A DNA stretch of 56,513 nucleotides. Source: Erythrobacter sp. WG. Lineage in GTDB: Bacteria; Pseudomonadota; Alphaproteobacteria; Sphingomonadales; Sphingomonadaceae. A program made the translations under genes and the position numbers. Of the stretch, positions 7,924 to 17,228 are shown in pieces. The stretch is from contig NZ_JAPFGY010000023.1 in NCBI RefSeq assembly GCF_026586795.1, forward strand, positions 1 through 56,513, given 5' to 3'. The notes under the pieces were generated by a model, which saw only the letters and a list, made by a program, of their open reading frames with translations, was not told where the DNA came from and made no database searches. Position 1 is the stretch's first letter. Each line of letters opens with the position of its first letter.

Positions 7924-9141
7924 ATGAAGAAGACCACCGGCATGGACCGCGCCGCCACCGCCCATTGGCGCCCTGCCACCAAGGCGCTGCGCGGCGGCAC
8001 CTGGCGCAGCGAGCACGGCGAGACCAGCGAGGCGCTGTTCCTCACCTCGGGCTACACCTACGACGACGCGGCGACCGTCGCCGCGCGCTTTGCGGGGGAG
8101 GCCGAGGGCATGACCTATTCGCGCCTCCAGAACCCGACCGTCGCGATGCTGGAGGAACGCATCGCGCTGATGGAGGGGGCCGAGGCCTGCCGCGCCCAGG
8201 CGAGCGGCATGGCGGCGATGACCACCGCGTTGCTGTGCCAGCTGTCCGCCGGCGACCACGTCGTCGCCGCGCGCGCGGCCTTCGGGAGCTGCCGCTGGCT
8301 GGTCGACACCCTGCTGCCCAAGTTCGGCATCGAAACCACGGTGATCGACAGCGCCGACAACGCCGCCTGGGAGGCTGCGATCCGGCCCAACACCAAGGTG
8401 TTCTTCTTCGAGACCCCGGCGAACCCCACGCTCGACATCGTCGACATGGCCCACGTCTGCGGCCTCGCCCGCGCGCACGCGATCACCACGGTGGTCGACA
8501 ACGCCTTCGCCTCGCCCGCGCTGCAACGCCCGCTGGAGTTCGGCGCGGATGTCGTGGCCTACTCGGCGACCAAGCTGATGGACGGGCAGGGCCGGGTGCT
8601 CGCGGGCGCGGTGTGCGGATCGAAGCAGTGGATCGACGAGGTGCTGCTCCCCTTCCAGCGCAACACCGGGCCGAACATTGCCGCGTTCAACGCCTGGGTG
8701 GTGATGAAGGGGCTGGAGACGCTCCCCTTGCGCGCCATGAAGCAGTCCGAACAGGCCGTCGCGCTCGGCCGGTTCCTCGAGCCGCGCATAGACAAGGCAG
8801 GCGGGCGGATGCTCCACCCGGGCCTCCCGAGCCACCCGCGCCACAACCTTGCGAAAGCGCAGATGGATGCGACGGGGCCGATCTTCGCCTTCGACGTCGG
8901 CACCCGCGCCCGTGCCTTCGCGGTGCTCGACGCGCTCCGGCTCGTCGACATCTCGAACAATATCGGCGACGCGCGCAGCCTGATGTGCCACCCGGCCTCC
9001 ACCACCCACGCCGGCATGAGCGAGGAGGCCCGCGCCGAGATGGGCGTGACCGAGGGTCTGCTGCGCATCAACGTGGGGCTCGAGGACATCCAGGATCTCA
9101 CCGAGGACATGGACCAGGCGCTCGCCGCGGCGGGGATCTAG
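7924..9141 (+). CDS. metZ: O-succinylhomoserine sulfhydrylase
   Basis: The 405-residue protein is a Cys/Met-metabolism PLP enzyme. The PLP lysine is Lys217 in YSATKLMDGQGR. The phosphate-binding Tyr65/Arg67 occur in TYSRLQNPT, and Asp192 would hold the pyridine nitrogen. The DGQGR sequence after the lysine and overall similarity favour MetZ, which makes homocysteine directly from O-succinylhomoserine and sulfide, over cystathionine synthase. No SAM riboswitch fits in the 10-bp upstream gap. Confidence 0.88.
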   Translation: MKKTTGMDRAATAHWRPATKALRGGTWRSEHGETSEALFLTSGYTYDDAATVAARFAGEAEGMTYSRLQNPTVAMLEERIALMEGAEACRAQASGMAAMTTALLCQLSAGDHVVAARAAFGSCRWLVDTLLPKFGIETTVIDSADNAAWEAAIRPNTKVFFFETPANPTLDIVDMAHVCGLARAHAITTVVDNAFASPALQRPLEFGADVVAYSATKLMDGQGRVLAGAVCGSKQWIDEVLLPFQRNTGPNIAAFNAWVVMKGLETLPLRAMKQSEQAVALGRFLEPRIDKAGGRMLHPGLPSHPRHNLAKAQMDATGPIFAFDVGTRARAFAVLDALRLVDISNNIGDARSLMCHPASTTHAGMSEEARAEMGVTEGLLRINVGLEDIQDLTEDMDQALAAAGI

Positions 9142-9153
9142 AGGGGAAAAGCC

Positions 9154-9774
9154 ATGGGCAAGCGCGTTGAACTGGTCTTCGATTTCGTCAGCCCCAATGC
9201 CTACCTCGTCTGGTGGCCGCTGCGCGAAGTGTGCGACCGCCATGAGGCCGAGCTGGCGGTGATCCCCGCCTTCCTTGGCGGGATGCACAAGCTCACCGGC
9301 AACGCTCCGCCGATGATCCGCGACGCGGATGTGAAGGGCAAGAATGCCTACGCGATGCTCGAGATGAACCGCTTCATCGCCAAGCACGGGCTGACCAAAT
9401 GGCGGATGCACCCGCAGTTCCCGTTCAACTCGATCCTGCTCCAGCGGATGCTGTTCGCCGCCGACCAGGACGGGCGGGCGGTGCAGTTCGCCCAAGGGCT
9501 GCTGCCCGCGATCTGGGAGGAGGGGCTCGACATCGCCTCGCCCGAGGCAATCGGCGCCGCGCTGACCGCCGCCGGGTTCGATGCCGCGGATCTCTTCGCC
9601 CGCGCGCAGACCGACGAGGTGAAGCAGGGCCTCGTCGCCAGCACCGATGCGGTGGTGGCGCGGGGCGCCTTCGGCATCCCGACGATGTGGGTCAAGGTCG
9701 ACAACGGACCCGACGAGATGTTCTTCGGCAAGGAGCGCCTCGGCCAGATCGAGGACCTGCTCGCCGCCGGGTGA
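9154..9774 (+). CDS. 2-hydroxychromene-2-carboxylate isomerase-like (DsbA fold)
   Basis: The 206-residue protein starts [19 protein letters not shown], the HCCA-isomerase/kappa-GST form of the thioredoxin fold with Ser in place of the DsbA Cys pair. A C-terminal cis-Pro motif [10 protein letters not shown] follows at about 173-182. Such enzymes isomerise hydroxychromene carboxylates in naphthalene breakdown or act as glutathione-dependent isomerases/transferases. No aromatic degradation genes are nearby, so the substrate is unclear. It starts 12 bp after metZ and is probably cotranscribed. Confidence 0.82.
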   Translation: MGKRVELVFDFVSPNAYLVWWPLREVCDRHEAELAVIPAFLGGMHKLTGNAPPMIRDADVKGKNAYAMLEMNRFIAKHGLTKWRMHPQFPFNSILLQRMLFAADQDGRAVQFAQGLLPAIWEEGLDIASPEAIGAALTAAGFDAADLFARAQTDEVKQGLVASTDAVVARGAFGIPTMWVKVDNGPDEMFFGKERLGQIEDLLAAG

Positions 9775-9841
9775 GCCTGTGGCCCCGGCGCTCTCCCGGG
9801 AAAACCCCTAGGCCGGCGGCAGGCAAGGCGCAACGCACCGG

Positions 9842-9869
9842 GCTTACCTCGAAGGGGCAGAAGGTAAGC
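9842..9869. promoter_or_regulatory. Inverted repeat before the chemoreceptor gene
   Basis: GCTTACC (9842-9848) and GGTAAGC (9863-9869) are perfect 7-bp arms with a 14-bp spacer, ending 24 bp before the chemoreceptor start. It may be an operator or an mRNA hairpin. No clear promoter was seen. Confidence 0.4.
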
Positions 9870-9893
9870 GCAGACCCGGTCCGGAGAGCCCCG

Positions 9894-11639
9894 ATGTCGA
9901 TCCGCAAGCTCAGCCGCCAGGGCGCGGCTTTTCTCGGCGTCGTCCTCGCGCTTGCCACGCTGCTGTCCGCCTATGCCGTCAACACCGTCCGCTTCGGCGG
10001 CGAGATGCACCGCGTCAACCAGCAGCTCCACGAGTTCAACGCCGACATCCTGCCGCCGCCCGGCTACCTGATCGAAGCCTATCTCGAGGCGGCGCTGCTG
10101 GCACGCGACCCTGCAAGCGCGGCCGTGCGCGCGGAGCGGCTGGCCCAGCTTGAGAAAGATTTCGCCGCGCGCGCCGCCCACTGGGAAGCCTCGGACCTCG
10201 ATCCCGCCTTGCGCCAGGCTTTCGCCGCCACCGCCGCGCGCGATGCGCCGGCCTTCTGGCGCGTGGTGAAGGACGATCTGCTCCCCGCCGCGCGCCGCGC
10301 CGATCGTGCGGCGATCGATCGTGCCACCGCCGAACTCGCGGTTATCTATGCCGCGCACCGCAAGGCGGTGGACGCGATGGTCGCGGGCGCCGCCGATCGC
10401 CAGGCCGTGCTGGTCGAGGAAGCCCGCTTCACCGTCGTGGCCACCGTCATCATGCTGGTGTTCGCCGTGCTGCTGATCGCTGCGAGCCTGTTCGCCGGGC
10501 TCCTGCAGCTGCGCAAGCGCGTGGTCTGGGCGCTCCACGACACCGCCTCGGTCATGGAGCGCATGGCCGCCGGGGACCTCGACGCGGGCGAGCGCGACGA
10601 TCACGGCGACGACGAGATGGGCACCATGACCCGCGCGATAGAGATCTTCCGCGCCTCGGCCCGGGCCGAACAGGCGAGCGCGATCAAGCAGAAGCAGGTC
10701 GTCGATGCGCTCGGCGCGGCGTTGGAACGGCTTGCCGAGGGTGACCTGTCGCACCGCATCACCGCCGAGCTTGCCCCCGAATACGCGGCGCTGAAGGCCG
10801 GCTACAACACCTCCGCCGAGCGGCTCGCCGCGATGATCGCACAGCTGCGCGGCACCGCTGCCGGCGTGGCAAACGGATCGCGCGAGATCCATGCCGCCTC
10901 CGACGATCTTGCCGCGCGCAACGAACGCCAGTCGGCCAGCCTCGAGGAAGCGGCGGCCAGCATGAACCAGATCACCGCGCTGGTGTCCGAAAGCGCCACG
11001 CGGGCCGATCGGGTGCGCGCGGTCATGGACGGGGCCCAGGCCGAAGCCGGGAAGGGCGGTGCGGTCGTCGCCCGCGCAGTCGCGGCGATGGGCCGGATCG
11101 AGGCGAGCGCCGAGGAAATCCGCCAGATCATCGACGTGATCGACGGCATCGCCTTCCAGACCAACCTCCTCGCCTTGAACGCCGGGGTCGAAGCGGCGCG
11201 CGCGGGCCCTGCGGGCGCGGGCTTCGCGGTGGTCGCGAGCGAGGTGCGCGCGCTCGCCCAGCGCTCGGCCGACGCCGCACAGGGGATCAAGACGCTGATC
11301 CACACCAGCAGCGCCGAAGTCGGCGAGGGCGTGGCGCTGGTGGGCGAGACCGGCACCCTGCTGGGCGGGATCGTCGCGCGCCTCGGCGAGGTCGGCACGG
11401 GGATCGGCGAGATCGCCGATGCGGCCGCCGCGCAGGCGGCGAGCCTCGGCCAGATCAACACCGCGGTGCGCGAGATGGACCGCATGACCCAGCAGAACGC
11501 GGCGATGGTCGAGGAAGCCACCGCCGCCGCGCGCAGCCTCGCCGCCGAGGCCGGGGAACTCGCCGGGCTGGTCGCGCAGTTCCGGCTCGAGGGTGCCGGG
11601 CAGGTGATCAGTCACGATATCTGGCGCAATGCGGCCTGA
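9894..11639 (+). CDS. Methyl-accepting chemotaxis protein
   Basis: The 581-residue protein has TM1 at about 11-28, a periplasmic helical domain of about 150 residues, and TM2 at about 181-205. A HAMP domain follows (about 206-258), then a second HAMP-like segment (about 268-320) and a long cytoplasmic coiled coil. The signalling tip is diagnostic: [20 protein letters not shown] followed by [19 protein letters not shown]. It senses an unknown ligand and controls CheA. No CheR/CheB-binding pentapeptide tail is seen. No other chemotaxis genes are in the window, so it is an orphan receptor. Confidence 0.92.
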   Translation: MSIRKLSRQGAAFLGVVLALATLLSAYAVNTVRFGGEMHRVNQQLHEFNADILPPPGYLIEAYLEAALLARDPASAAVRAERLAQLEKDFAARAAHWEASDLDPALRQAFAATAARDAPAFWRVVKDDLLPAARRADRAAIDRATAELAVIYAAHRKAVDAMVAGAADRQAVLVEEARFTVVATVIMLVFAVLLIAASLFAGLLQLRKRVVWALHDTASVMERMAAGDLDAGERDDHGDDEMGTMTRAIEIFRASARAEQASAIKQKQVVDALGAALERLAEGDLSHRITAELAPEYAALKAGYNTSAERLAAMIAQLRGTAAGVANGSREIHAASDDLAARNERQSASLEEAAASMNQITALVSESATRADRVRAVMDGAQAEAGKGGAVVARAVAAMGRIEASAEEIRQIIDVIDGIAFQTNLLALNAGVEAARAGPAGAGFAVVASEVRALAQRSADAAQGIKTLIHTSSAEVGEGVALVGETGTLLGGIVARLGEVGTGIGEIADAAAAQAASLGQINTAVREMDRMTQQNAAMVEEATAAARSLAAEAGELAGLVAQFRLEGAGQVISHDIWRNAA

Positions 11640-11665
11640 GGCCTGAGCGGGCGGGGGCGAGGCCG

Positions 11666-12388
11666 TCAGCGGGCCGTCACATCCTCCAGCGGCACGTCCA
11701 TCACGGGATAGCGCCGCCACTCGGCCCAGTCGTAGTGCCACCACTCGTTGGCGAGCGGCACGAAGCCCTCGGCGACCATCCAGCCCTCGAGCAGGTCGCG
11801 CAGGCGCAGCGCGTCTGCCGGGGCATCGGCGAAACTGCGGTAGGCGGCCGGGGTGAAGTCGTCATAGGGGCTGGGCATGGTGACTTCGACGCCGCTGCGG
11901 TGAAGCGAAAGGTCGACCGAGCACCCGCGATTGTGGCGCGATCCGGTGCGCGGGTCGGCCACGAACTCGCGGCTTTCGGGCGGGGTGGCGTCCCACATCG
12001 CCTTGGTGATCCGCCACGGGCGGTAGGCATCGAAGATCAGCAGGCCATAGCCCTCGGCCTCGGCGCGGGTCTGGACGCGGGAGAGCGCCTCGGCGACGGG
12101 CCGCTGCGCCACTGCCCGCGCAACCGGATAGAGCACCCGGCGCATGAAGTTGTCCGGCGTCGCGTAGCGGATGTCGAGCCTGAGGCGCGGATCGAAGCGC
12201 GCAAGGTCGACGAGATCGGGCGTGGCGGTGGCCTGCGGGTCGAGGGGCGGCCCGGACGGCGCGGGATCGGGACTGCCCAGCCGCGGCGCGCACCCGGCGA
12301 GCAGACCCGCGCCGAGCCCCGCCAGCGCGGCGCGGCGGGTGAGGGCGGCCGGGCCGGGGGCGATCTCCGCGTCGATCCGGGGCTGCAT
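11666..12388 (-). CDS. VanX-like D-alanyl-D-alanine dipeptidase, exported
   Basis: The 240-residue protein carries the M15D peptidase motifs: DIRYATPDNF (72-81), DAYRPWRITKAMW (120-132), the zinc-binding SRHNRGCSVD with His152 and Asp159, and EWWHYD with catalytic Glu215 and zinc ligand His218. The N-terminus has a twin Arg (18-19) and a lipobox LLAGC with Cys33, so it is likely a lipoprotein, perhaps Tat-exported. It would hydrolyse D-Ala-D-Ala in the periplasm for peptidoglycan recycling. No vancomycin resistance cluster is present, so resistance is not implied. Confidence 0.85.
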   Translation of the reverse strand: MQPRIDAEIAPGPAALTRRAALAGLGAGLLAGCAPRLGSPDPAPSGPPLDPQATATPDLVDLARFDPRLRLDIRYATPDNFMRRVLYPVARAVAQRPVAEALSRVQTRAEAEGYGLLIFDAYRPWRITKAMWDATPPESREFVADPRTGSRHNRGCSVDLSLHRSGVEVTMPSPYDDFTPAAYRSFADAPADALRLRDLLEGWMVAEGFVPLANEWWHYDWAEWRRYPVMDVPLEDVTAR

Positions 12389-12431
12389 GGGTCCGCCTTC
12401 TCCTTCCCGTCATTCGGCGCCACCGCGCCGC

Positions 12432-12482
12432 GCGATGCGCGCCTGCGGCCCCGCGAGCCGTGCCGATCGGCACGCGCATCGC
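12432..12482. repeat. Palindrome-rich hairpin element
   Basis: CGTGCCGATCGGCACG at 12459-12474 is a perfect 16-bp palindrome. GCGATGCGC (12432-12440) also pairs with GCGCATCGC (12474-12482). It lies in the gap between the divergent VanX-like and apaG genes; role unknown. Confidence 0.5.
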
Positions 12483-12535
12483 CTATGCCATCCGCCGCAT
12501 TCCGGCAACGGGCCGGCAGGCGCGGGCCGCGCCTA

Positions 12536-12576
12536 GGGCATTATTCGTATGCCAGCCGGGATACGCTGGGCATTAT
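12536..12576 (+). promoter_or_regulatory. Direct repeat upstream of apaG
   Basis: GGGCATTAT occurs at 12536-12544 and again at 12568-12576, exactly 32 bp apart, about three helical turns. A weak promoter-like pair (TTGTGA 12591-12596, TAACTT 12613-12618) follows before apaG. Operator function is inference. Confidence 0.35.
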
Positions 12577-12628
12577 GCGTGTTCATGGTCTTGTGACCCT
12601 GCAAAGAATCGCTAACTTCGGGGGCGAC

Positions 12629-13042
12629 ATGAAAGAATTCTTCCAGCACGCCGCCACCACCGACGGGGTCACCGTGAGGGTCGCCGTCAACTACCTGCCG
12701 GAGCAGTCGCACCCGGAGGCCGGCAAGTGGTTCTGGGTCTATCATATCCGCATCGAGAACGCCTCGCACGAGCCGATGCGCCTCATCACCCGTCACTGGC
12801 GCATCACCGACGGGCGCGGCATGGTCAACCATGTCGATGGCGAGGGCGTGGTCGGCGAACAGCCGCTGCTCCAGCCGGGGCAGAGCCACGACTATGTCTC
12901 GGGCTGCCCGCTGACGACGCCGTTCGGCTCGATGGAGGGCTTCTACACCTTCAAGCGCGCCGATGGTTCGCCGCAGGAAATCCGCATCCCCTTCTTCCCG
13001 CTCGCCGCGCCCGAGACCGCCGAGGGCCGCCCCTCCCGGTAA
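12629..13042 (+). CDS. apaG: ApaG domain protein
   Basis: The 137-residue protein is a single fibronectin-like ApaG domain: FQHAATTDGVTVRVAVNYLPEQS at the start, WVYHIRIENAS, RHWRITDGRG, and GxMxGFY (SMEGFYTFKRADG). ApaG is linked to Co2+/Mg2+ tolerance in enterobacteria and has pyrophosphatase activity in some homologues; its exact role is unsettled. The ATG at 12629 matches the family start and has a GGGGGC upstream. An in-frame ATG at 12575 falls inside the direct repeat. Confidence 0.9.
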   Translation: MKEFFQHAATTDGVTVRVAVNYLPEQSHPEAGKWFWVYHIRIENASHEPMRLITRHWRITDGRGMVNHVDGEGVVGEQPLLQPGQSHDYVSGCPLTTPFGSMEGFYTFKRADGSPQEIRIPFFPLAAPETAEGRPSR

Positions 13043-13101
13043 AGGCGCCGCGCTGACGCGGCGGCTTGCGATGAACCGCGCCCGCGCCTAACGCTCGCGG
13101 C

Positions 13102-13905
13102 GTGAAGCGCACGCACCTCCCCCTCAACGCCCTGCGCGTGTTCGACGCCGCCGCCCGGCACCTGTCCTTCACCCGCGCCGCGGACGAGCTCGCCGTGACC
13201 CCCGCCGCGGTCGGCCAGCAGATCCGCGCATTGGAGGACGTGCTCGGCGTCGTCCTGTTCCGCCGCACCTCCAAGGGTCTCGAACTCACGCCCGAGGGCG
13301 AGGCGGGCCTCGACCCCTTGCGCGAGGGGTTCCTCCGCTTCGAGGAGAGTGTTGCCGCGATGCAGGCCGGGCAGTCGTCGGACCGCTACACCATCGCCGT
13401 CCCGCGCGAGTTCTACGCCGAATGGCTCGCCCCGCGCCTTGCCGTGTTCCAGGCCGGCACGCCCAATGATTCAGGGGGGGGCGTCCAGTACATCCTCGCC
13501 CCCGACGAGCACGCCGATTTCACCGAGGCGAACCTCGATATCGCGATCCGGCTGGTCGACGGGCCGGGCGATCTCCAGGGCGTCCAGCTCGCCCCGGCGC
13601 TGAAGGTGACCGTCGCCGCGCCCGAGCACAGGAGCGCGTGGATCGACTGGCCGGGGATGACCATGCCCGATGGCATCAACCCGTGCATCCGGGCGGGCTC
13701 CCCCGGCCAGGCGCTCGCCTCGGCGCTGGCAGGGATGGGGCGCACGATCCTCCCCCACGCGCTCGCCGAGGCGGCCATCGCGCGCGGCGCGCTCGCGGCG
13801 CTCACCGAGCCCGAGCCTGCCCAGCGCGCCTACTGGCTCCTCGCCCCCGCGCCGCAGTGGCGCAGCAAGAAGGTGCGCGCGCTAGTGGCGTTCCTGTCGG
13901 CGTAG
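13102..13905 (+). CDS. LysR family regulator, GcvA-like
   Basis: The 267-residue protein has the GcvA-like LysR start: LPLNALRVFDAAARHLSFTRAADELAVTPAAVGQQIRALE (helix-turn-helix about 20-60). The C-terminal half is a type 2 periplasmic-binding-like effector domain. Start is GTG at 13102, as no upstream ATG fits. It overlaps the convergent downstream gene by 24 bp. No obvious target gene is adjacent, so the regulon is unknown. Confidence 0.85.
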   Translation: MKRTHLPLNALRVFDAAARHLSFTRAADELAVTPAAVGQQIRALEDVLGVVLFRRTSKGLELTPEGEAGLDPLREGFLRFEESVAAMQAGQSSDRYTIAVPREFYAEWLAPRLAVFQAGTPNDSGGGVQYILAPDEHADFTEANLDIAIRLVDGPGDLQGVQLAPALKVTVAAPEHRSAWIDWPGMTMPDGINPCIRAGSPGQALASALAGMGRTILPHALAEAAIARGALAALTEPEPAQRAYWLLAPAPQWRSKKVRALVAFLSA

Positions 13906-14772
13906 CACCGCGCGGCTGGCCGCAAGCGCGCGCTCCCGCGCTGCCGCCTCCGCCGCCCGCTCGCGCTCCCATGCCTCCTCGTCCTCGAGGGGGACGAGCG
14001 TCATCCCGAATTGCTGGCGGGTGACGTCCGGCCAGCGCCCCTCGGCCTTCAGCGCCTCGACGCGCGCGGCGTGGTCCGGCCCGGCGAGGTCGATGCCCAG
14101 CAGCGCCATCCGCCGCTCCCACATGTCCTCGAGCGCGCCGAACCACCGCCCGAACATGATGTCGAGGCTCCGGCGGGTCTGCTTGTCCTGCTCCGGGGTG
14201 CGCCGCTGCTCGGCGGCATAGGCGGCCGCGACCTTCTCGTAGAGCGGGTGCCCCGGCCCCACCTCCTTCTGCTGGTCGTAGCGGTGGGGGAGGCGGGTCT
14301 TGAGGAAGAACATCACCAGCGCCTCGTTGTGCCGCCGCTCGACGCCGACGACCTTGCCCGCGTGGAGGATCGGCTTCTCCTCGCCCTCGATGGCGCGGGC
14401 GAGCGCGCAGTCCTCGAGCCGGCTCACCCCCCGGTCGAGCGCCGCATCCCACGCCGCCCGAAAGCCCTCCGCCCCGGGCCGCTGGCGCAGCTTGTAGAGC
14501 GCCTCCATGCTCTTGCCGACATGGCGCGCGGCCTGCTGGACGATGCCCGTGGCGGCGAGCTGCGCGATGAAGGCGCGCTGCACGTCGGGCGTGATCGAGT
14601 TCGCCTTGGGCCGCACATGGGGCACCGGCATGAAGTCGAGCAGCGGATCATCGGGCGCGGGCGGCACGAGCTCGTAGGCGACCGAGGAGGTCGCCTGCCG
14701 CGGGATCTTGCGCTTGTTGCGAACGACGGTGGAGCGGGAGGGGCGGGGGGAGGGGGTGCGCGGCTGGGTCAT
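13882..14772 (-). CDS. Terminase-small-subunit-like unknown protein
   Basis: The 296-residue protein has a basic N-terminus (TVVRNKRKIPRQ). About 60-110 is a helix-turn-helix-like region (ITPDVQRAFIAQLAATGIVQQAARHVGKSMEALYKLRQRP) of the kind seen in phage terminase small subunits. A long charged helical region follows, ending in a probable coiled coil of Glu/Arg/Ala. No large terminase, portal or other phage gene is near. It is most likely a conserved chromosomal DNA-binding protein of this lineage, not an active prophage part. Its 3' end overlaps the LysR gene. Confidence 0.55.
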   Translation of the reverse strand: MTQPRTPSPRPSRSTVVRNKRKIPRQATSSVAYELVPPAPDDPLLDFMPVPHVRPKANSITPDVQRAFIAQLAATGIVQQAARHVGKSMEALYKLRQRPGAEGFRAAWDAALDRGVSRLEDCALARAIEGEEKPILHAGKVVGVERRHNEALVMFFLKTRLPHRYDQQKEVGPGHPLYEKVAAAYAAEQRRTPEQDKQTRRSLDIMFGRWFGALEDMWERRMALLGIDLAGPDHAARVEALKAEGRWPDVTRQQFGMTLVPLEDEEAWERERAAEAAARERALAASRAVLRRQERH

Positions 14773-14817
14773 GGCGCGGGAGGGTGACAGGTTTGCCGGG
14801 AGTAGGAAAACGATATC

Positions 14818-14839
14818 CCCCTCCCGTTCACGGGAGGGG
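14818..14839. repeat. GC-rich hairpin repeat
   Basis: CCCCTCCCG (14818-14826) and CGGGAGGGG (14831-14839) form a 9-bp stem with a TTCA loop. It is followed by a TCGGGGGTGGG string typical of dispersed repeats. It lies in the 275-bp gap 14773-15047, which holds no gene that I can see. Confidence 0.55.
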
Positions 14840-15047
14840 TCGGGGGTGGGCGCGGAGCCACCAATGGCGCGCATTGCACCCCCGCTCTCCCCGAGCCAAG
14901 CACTACCCCCCTGTCCAACCCCGCCCTGCAGGCGGCAAAACCGGGCACCCGCAGGGTGCCCTCGATTGCGTGAGATAAAGTGTATTCACGAACGCGCCGG
15001 ACCTCGGCAGGGCCACAGAAGGTCACTCGGGGAGGGTAGTCTACAAG

Positions 15048-16865
15048 TTAGGGAGCTTGCTCAAGAATAATTCGGATCGCATCGAATGAGGTGACTACAT
15101 TATATAATAAATGCTCACCGCCGAAGATCGTTGGTGCGTTAGGATCAATGTCCAGTATTTTGAAACGACTTGCAATTTCACTTTTTGGCAAGTGCGCATC
15201 CTGAAGTCTGAGATCATAAGTTGCGAAAAGGGGACCGAAAATTTGATGAACGACATCAGGGTCGTGCAGCTCACTTATCGCATGTTGGAGTGCCTTCAGG
15301 CTTCGCAAATTCTCCTTTGGTGGAAATTTACTTGCCGCAACCACAGCTTTTTCATCAATTAAATCAGCTGAAATGCGCGCAACGTCCTTCGCTAGCGCAT
15401 ATAGTCCGTCAAGGTTCAATGCACGGAAGCGGTGGCATCTAGACAGAATCTCAAGATATTTGTCGTGCTTCCTGAAAAGCTCTGTCCCGAACTGTTGTCG
15501 CCAAGCGTCTCTGACTTGATCCAGAACAATGGGAAGCCATTTTTCGGGTGATTGTGTTTCGGCAGGCCGCACCTCGACCTGTGACATCAACAACTCGGCA
15601 CAAACTTTGCCCTCCGGAGCGACATTATAGCCACCCCATAAGCGCCTTTCCCATTCCGGAAGGCGTGCCACGTCATTTGCATAGACAGTGACTAAGCCCG
15701 ACGAGTTTATCCCGAAATGCACGGCCGGATCAGAGGGAGTGGAAATGCCGCCTGTGAACCGTGAGTACCAATTGAGTTCGGCGCCTCTCCGTTCCGCCAG
15801 CGAGGCGATGATATCGGGTTTAAACCACAGCCACTTGCCTACGTCTTCATTGTCTAATTGGTCGGCCGACATCCGCTGTCCGCTAGCATCAACGATGAAT
15901 GTGACGTTAGATGGAACCTCGTCGCCTCGGACTCGGATGCTACCATTATTGGCCTCGAAGATTTCGTCCCTCCAGTAGTCTGCCATTAATCTAGCTGCGA
16001 CAGCTTCGCCACGCGTAAACGACCAAGATTCACTGCTCGTGTTTTCGTTTGTTTCCGGCCCAAGTTCCGGCACGTCCTCCTCGGGATCAACGTCGGTGCG
16101 CGCCACTCTAAACACGGCCACTCCGGCGCCGGCCATGTCGCCGGTCTGGTCCAAGTCCATTCGCCGAATTGCGAGCCTACCGCCTTCAAATTCCTCTTCT
16201 AGTTCTTGAAACTCTTGTGGGATGTCGGAAATCCTTAAGACGGCTTGTTGGCTCGAAAAAGATGAAATTCTCAGAATTGAGTTCCGAGCTGAAAGATAAT
16301 CGGCCAAAAACTCCGCTTTTGCTTCTATTCCACAAATCCTATCTTGAGAGTCGCGGATCTCCCTCGCGACCTCGATATAATTTTCACAGGGTCGAACCCA
16401 CGAACCAGTTTCATAAGCAAGGTTCAAGGCGAAAATGAAATCATGATGTAAGTGGTATACTTGATCTCGATCCGGGAGGGATTGACGTGACACTAGGCGA
16501 AAGCCAAGGCGACTGTCGCTCTCATCTGACTCCCAATATTCATCGAATGGTTTATAGGTTTGTCGGCTCGCCCATGGTGCATGATGATAATCATTACTCC
16601 ACCCATAAGATCCGAATTTTTCGCTTAAACTACGATGTATGACAAGGCTGTGAACACCTTCAAATGAGGATCGCCATCCGACGTGCGGATATTTACCAAT
16701 GTCATTTGATCGCGAAAGAAGGATGGGGATCCACGTGCGACGCGCAATCTTTCGGCGCACCGCGTTTTTGAGGTCTGGCCAGCCCGGGATCATGTCGGCG
16801 CTGTTAGCAAGTTTGGCTGCGAGTCGTAAGTCTGTCGGCGCATCTCCGAATCCCTTGACCCCCAC
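15048..16865 (-). CDS. Large unknown protein of atypical, low GC
   Basis: The frame gives 605 residues from a GTG at 16865; an ATG at 16793 would give 581. I prefer the earlier start because the low-GC codon style (TTA, CGA, GCT) continues up to it and becomes high-GC repeat DNA beyond. Hand counts of three 60-base lines gave about 42, 48 and 60% GC, far below the flanks. The protein looks soluble, with no signal peptide or membrane helix; it is acidic in the middle (EEEFEGG, DVDPEEDVPELGPE) and rich in aromatic residues near the N-terminus. I recognise no domain. It stands alone, flanked by repeats, just upstream of the str operon, and is probably acquired. A defence or regulatory role is possible but unsupported. 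Confidence 0.65.
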   Translation of the reverse strand: MGVKGFGDAPTDLRLAAKLANSADMIPGWPDLKNAVRRKIARRTWIPILLSRSNDIGKYPHVGWRSSFEGVHSLVIHRSLSEKFGSYGWSNDYHHAPWASRQTYKPFDEYWESDESDSRLGFRLVSRQSLPDRDQVYHLHHDFIFALNLAYETGSWVRPCENYIEVAREIRDSQDRICGIEAKAEFLADYLSARNSILRISSFSSQQAVLRISDIPQEFQELEEEFEGGRLAIRRMDLDQTGDMAGAGVAVFRVARTDVDPEEDVPELGPETNENTSSESWSFTRGEAVAARLMADYWRDEIFEANNGSIRVRGDEVPSNVTFIVDASGQRMSADQLDNEDVGKWLWFKPDIIASLAERRGAELNWYSRFTGGISTPSDPAVHFGINSSGLVTVYANDVARLPEWERRLWGGYNVAPEGKVCAELLMSQVEVRPAETQSPEKWLPIVLDQVRDAWRQQFGTELFRKHDKYLEILSRCHRFRALNLDGLYALAKDVARISADLIDEKAVVAASKFPPKENLRSLKALQHAISELHDPDVVHQIFGPLFATYDLRLQDAHLPKSEIASRFKILDIDPNAPTIFGGEHLLYNVVTSFDAIRIILEQAP

Positions 16866-17011
16866 CCCAAACCCGCCTAAGGGCGCGCATCCTTCCGGGG
16901 GTCTCCCTCGGAAAGCGAGCTGAACATTGGCGGTGCGTCCTCCTCGTGAGGGCAGCCGGCAAAGTAACCCGGTGGCCGAAGGGCCTGACATGCGGGTGGA
17001 GCGTTTCGGCC

Positions 17012-17097
17012 TCGTCGTCGTCCCAGCGAAAGCTGGGATCTCATGCGGCAAGCGATATGCTTGCGGCCCTGGGTCCCAGCTTTCGCTGGGATGACGG
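17012..17097. repeat. Palindromic interspersed repeat, type B, copy 1
   Basis: TCCCAGCGAAAGCTGGGA (17021-17038) and TCCCAGCTTTCGCTGGGA (17074-17091) are inverted with respect to each other, and each is itself almost palindromic. The ends read CGTCGTC and GATGACGG. A second copy lies at 47982-48064 between odhB and lpdA. Confidence 0.8.
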
Positions 17098-17148
17098 TTG
17101 GGTTTGATCTCTCCTCCAGCATCGTCCGGCACCCGTGTCACCTTTATT

Positions 17149-17197
17149 CTGACCCGTCCGGGCGCCAAACCGGTGCCCACTTTGGCTGACGGGTCAG
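17149..17197 (+). promoter_or_regulatory. rpsL leader hairpin
   Basis: CTGACCCGTC (17149-17158) pairs perfectly with GACGGGTCAG (17188-17197). Inside, GCCAAA (17164-17169) can pair with TTTGGC (17181-17186), or GGGC with GCCC, so alternative folds exist. It ends 31 nt before rpsL. It may be an autoregulatory ribosomal-protein site; this is inference. Confidence 0.5.
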
Positions 17198-17228
17198 GCC
17201 ACACGGTGAAGAGAGAAAGTTTTTTCAC

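Larger units (their letters stand above)
16866..17228. other. Intergenic region before the str operon
   Basis: This 363-bp gap holds no convincing gene. It contains a type B palindromic repeat (17012-17097) and the rpsL leader hairpin (17149-17197). Frames through the repeat give the VIPAKAGTQ-type peptides that are known artefacts of such repeats. I could not pick a clear rpsL promoter by eye. Confidence 0.5.

Noticed and set aside
14773..15047. tRNA or small RNA gene in the gap
   Set aside because: No cloverleaf or promoter-terminator pair could be recognised.
16877..17122. A short minus-strand frame with VIPAKAGTQ
   Set aside because: This peptide is a known artefact of translating palindromic repeats.
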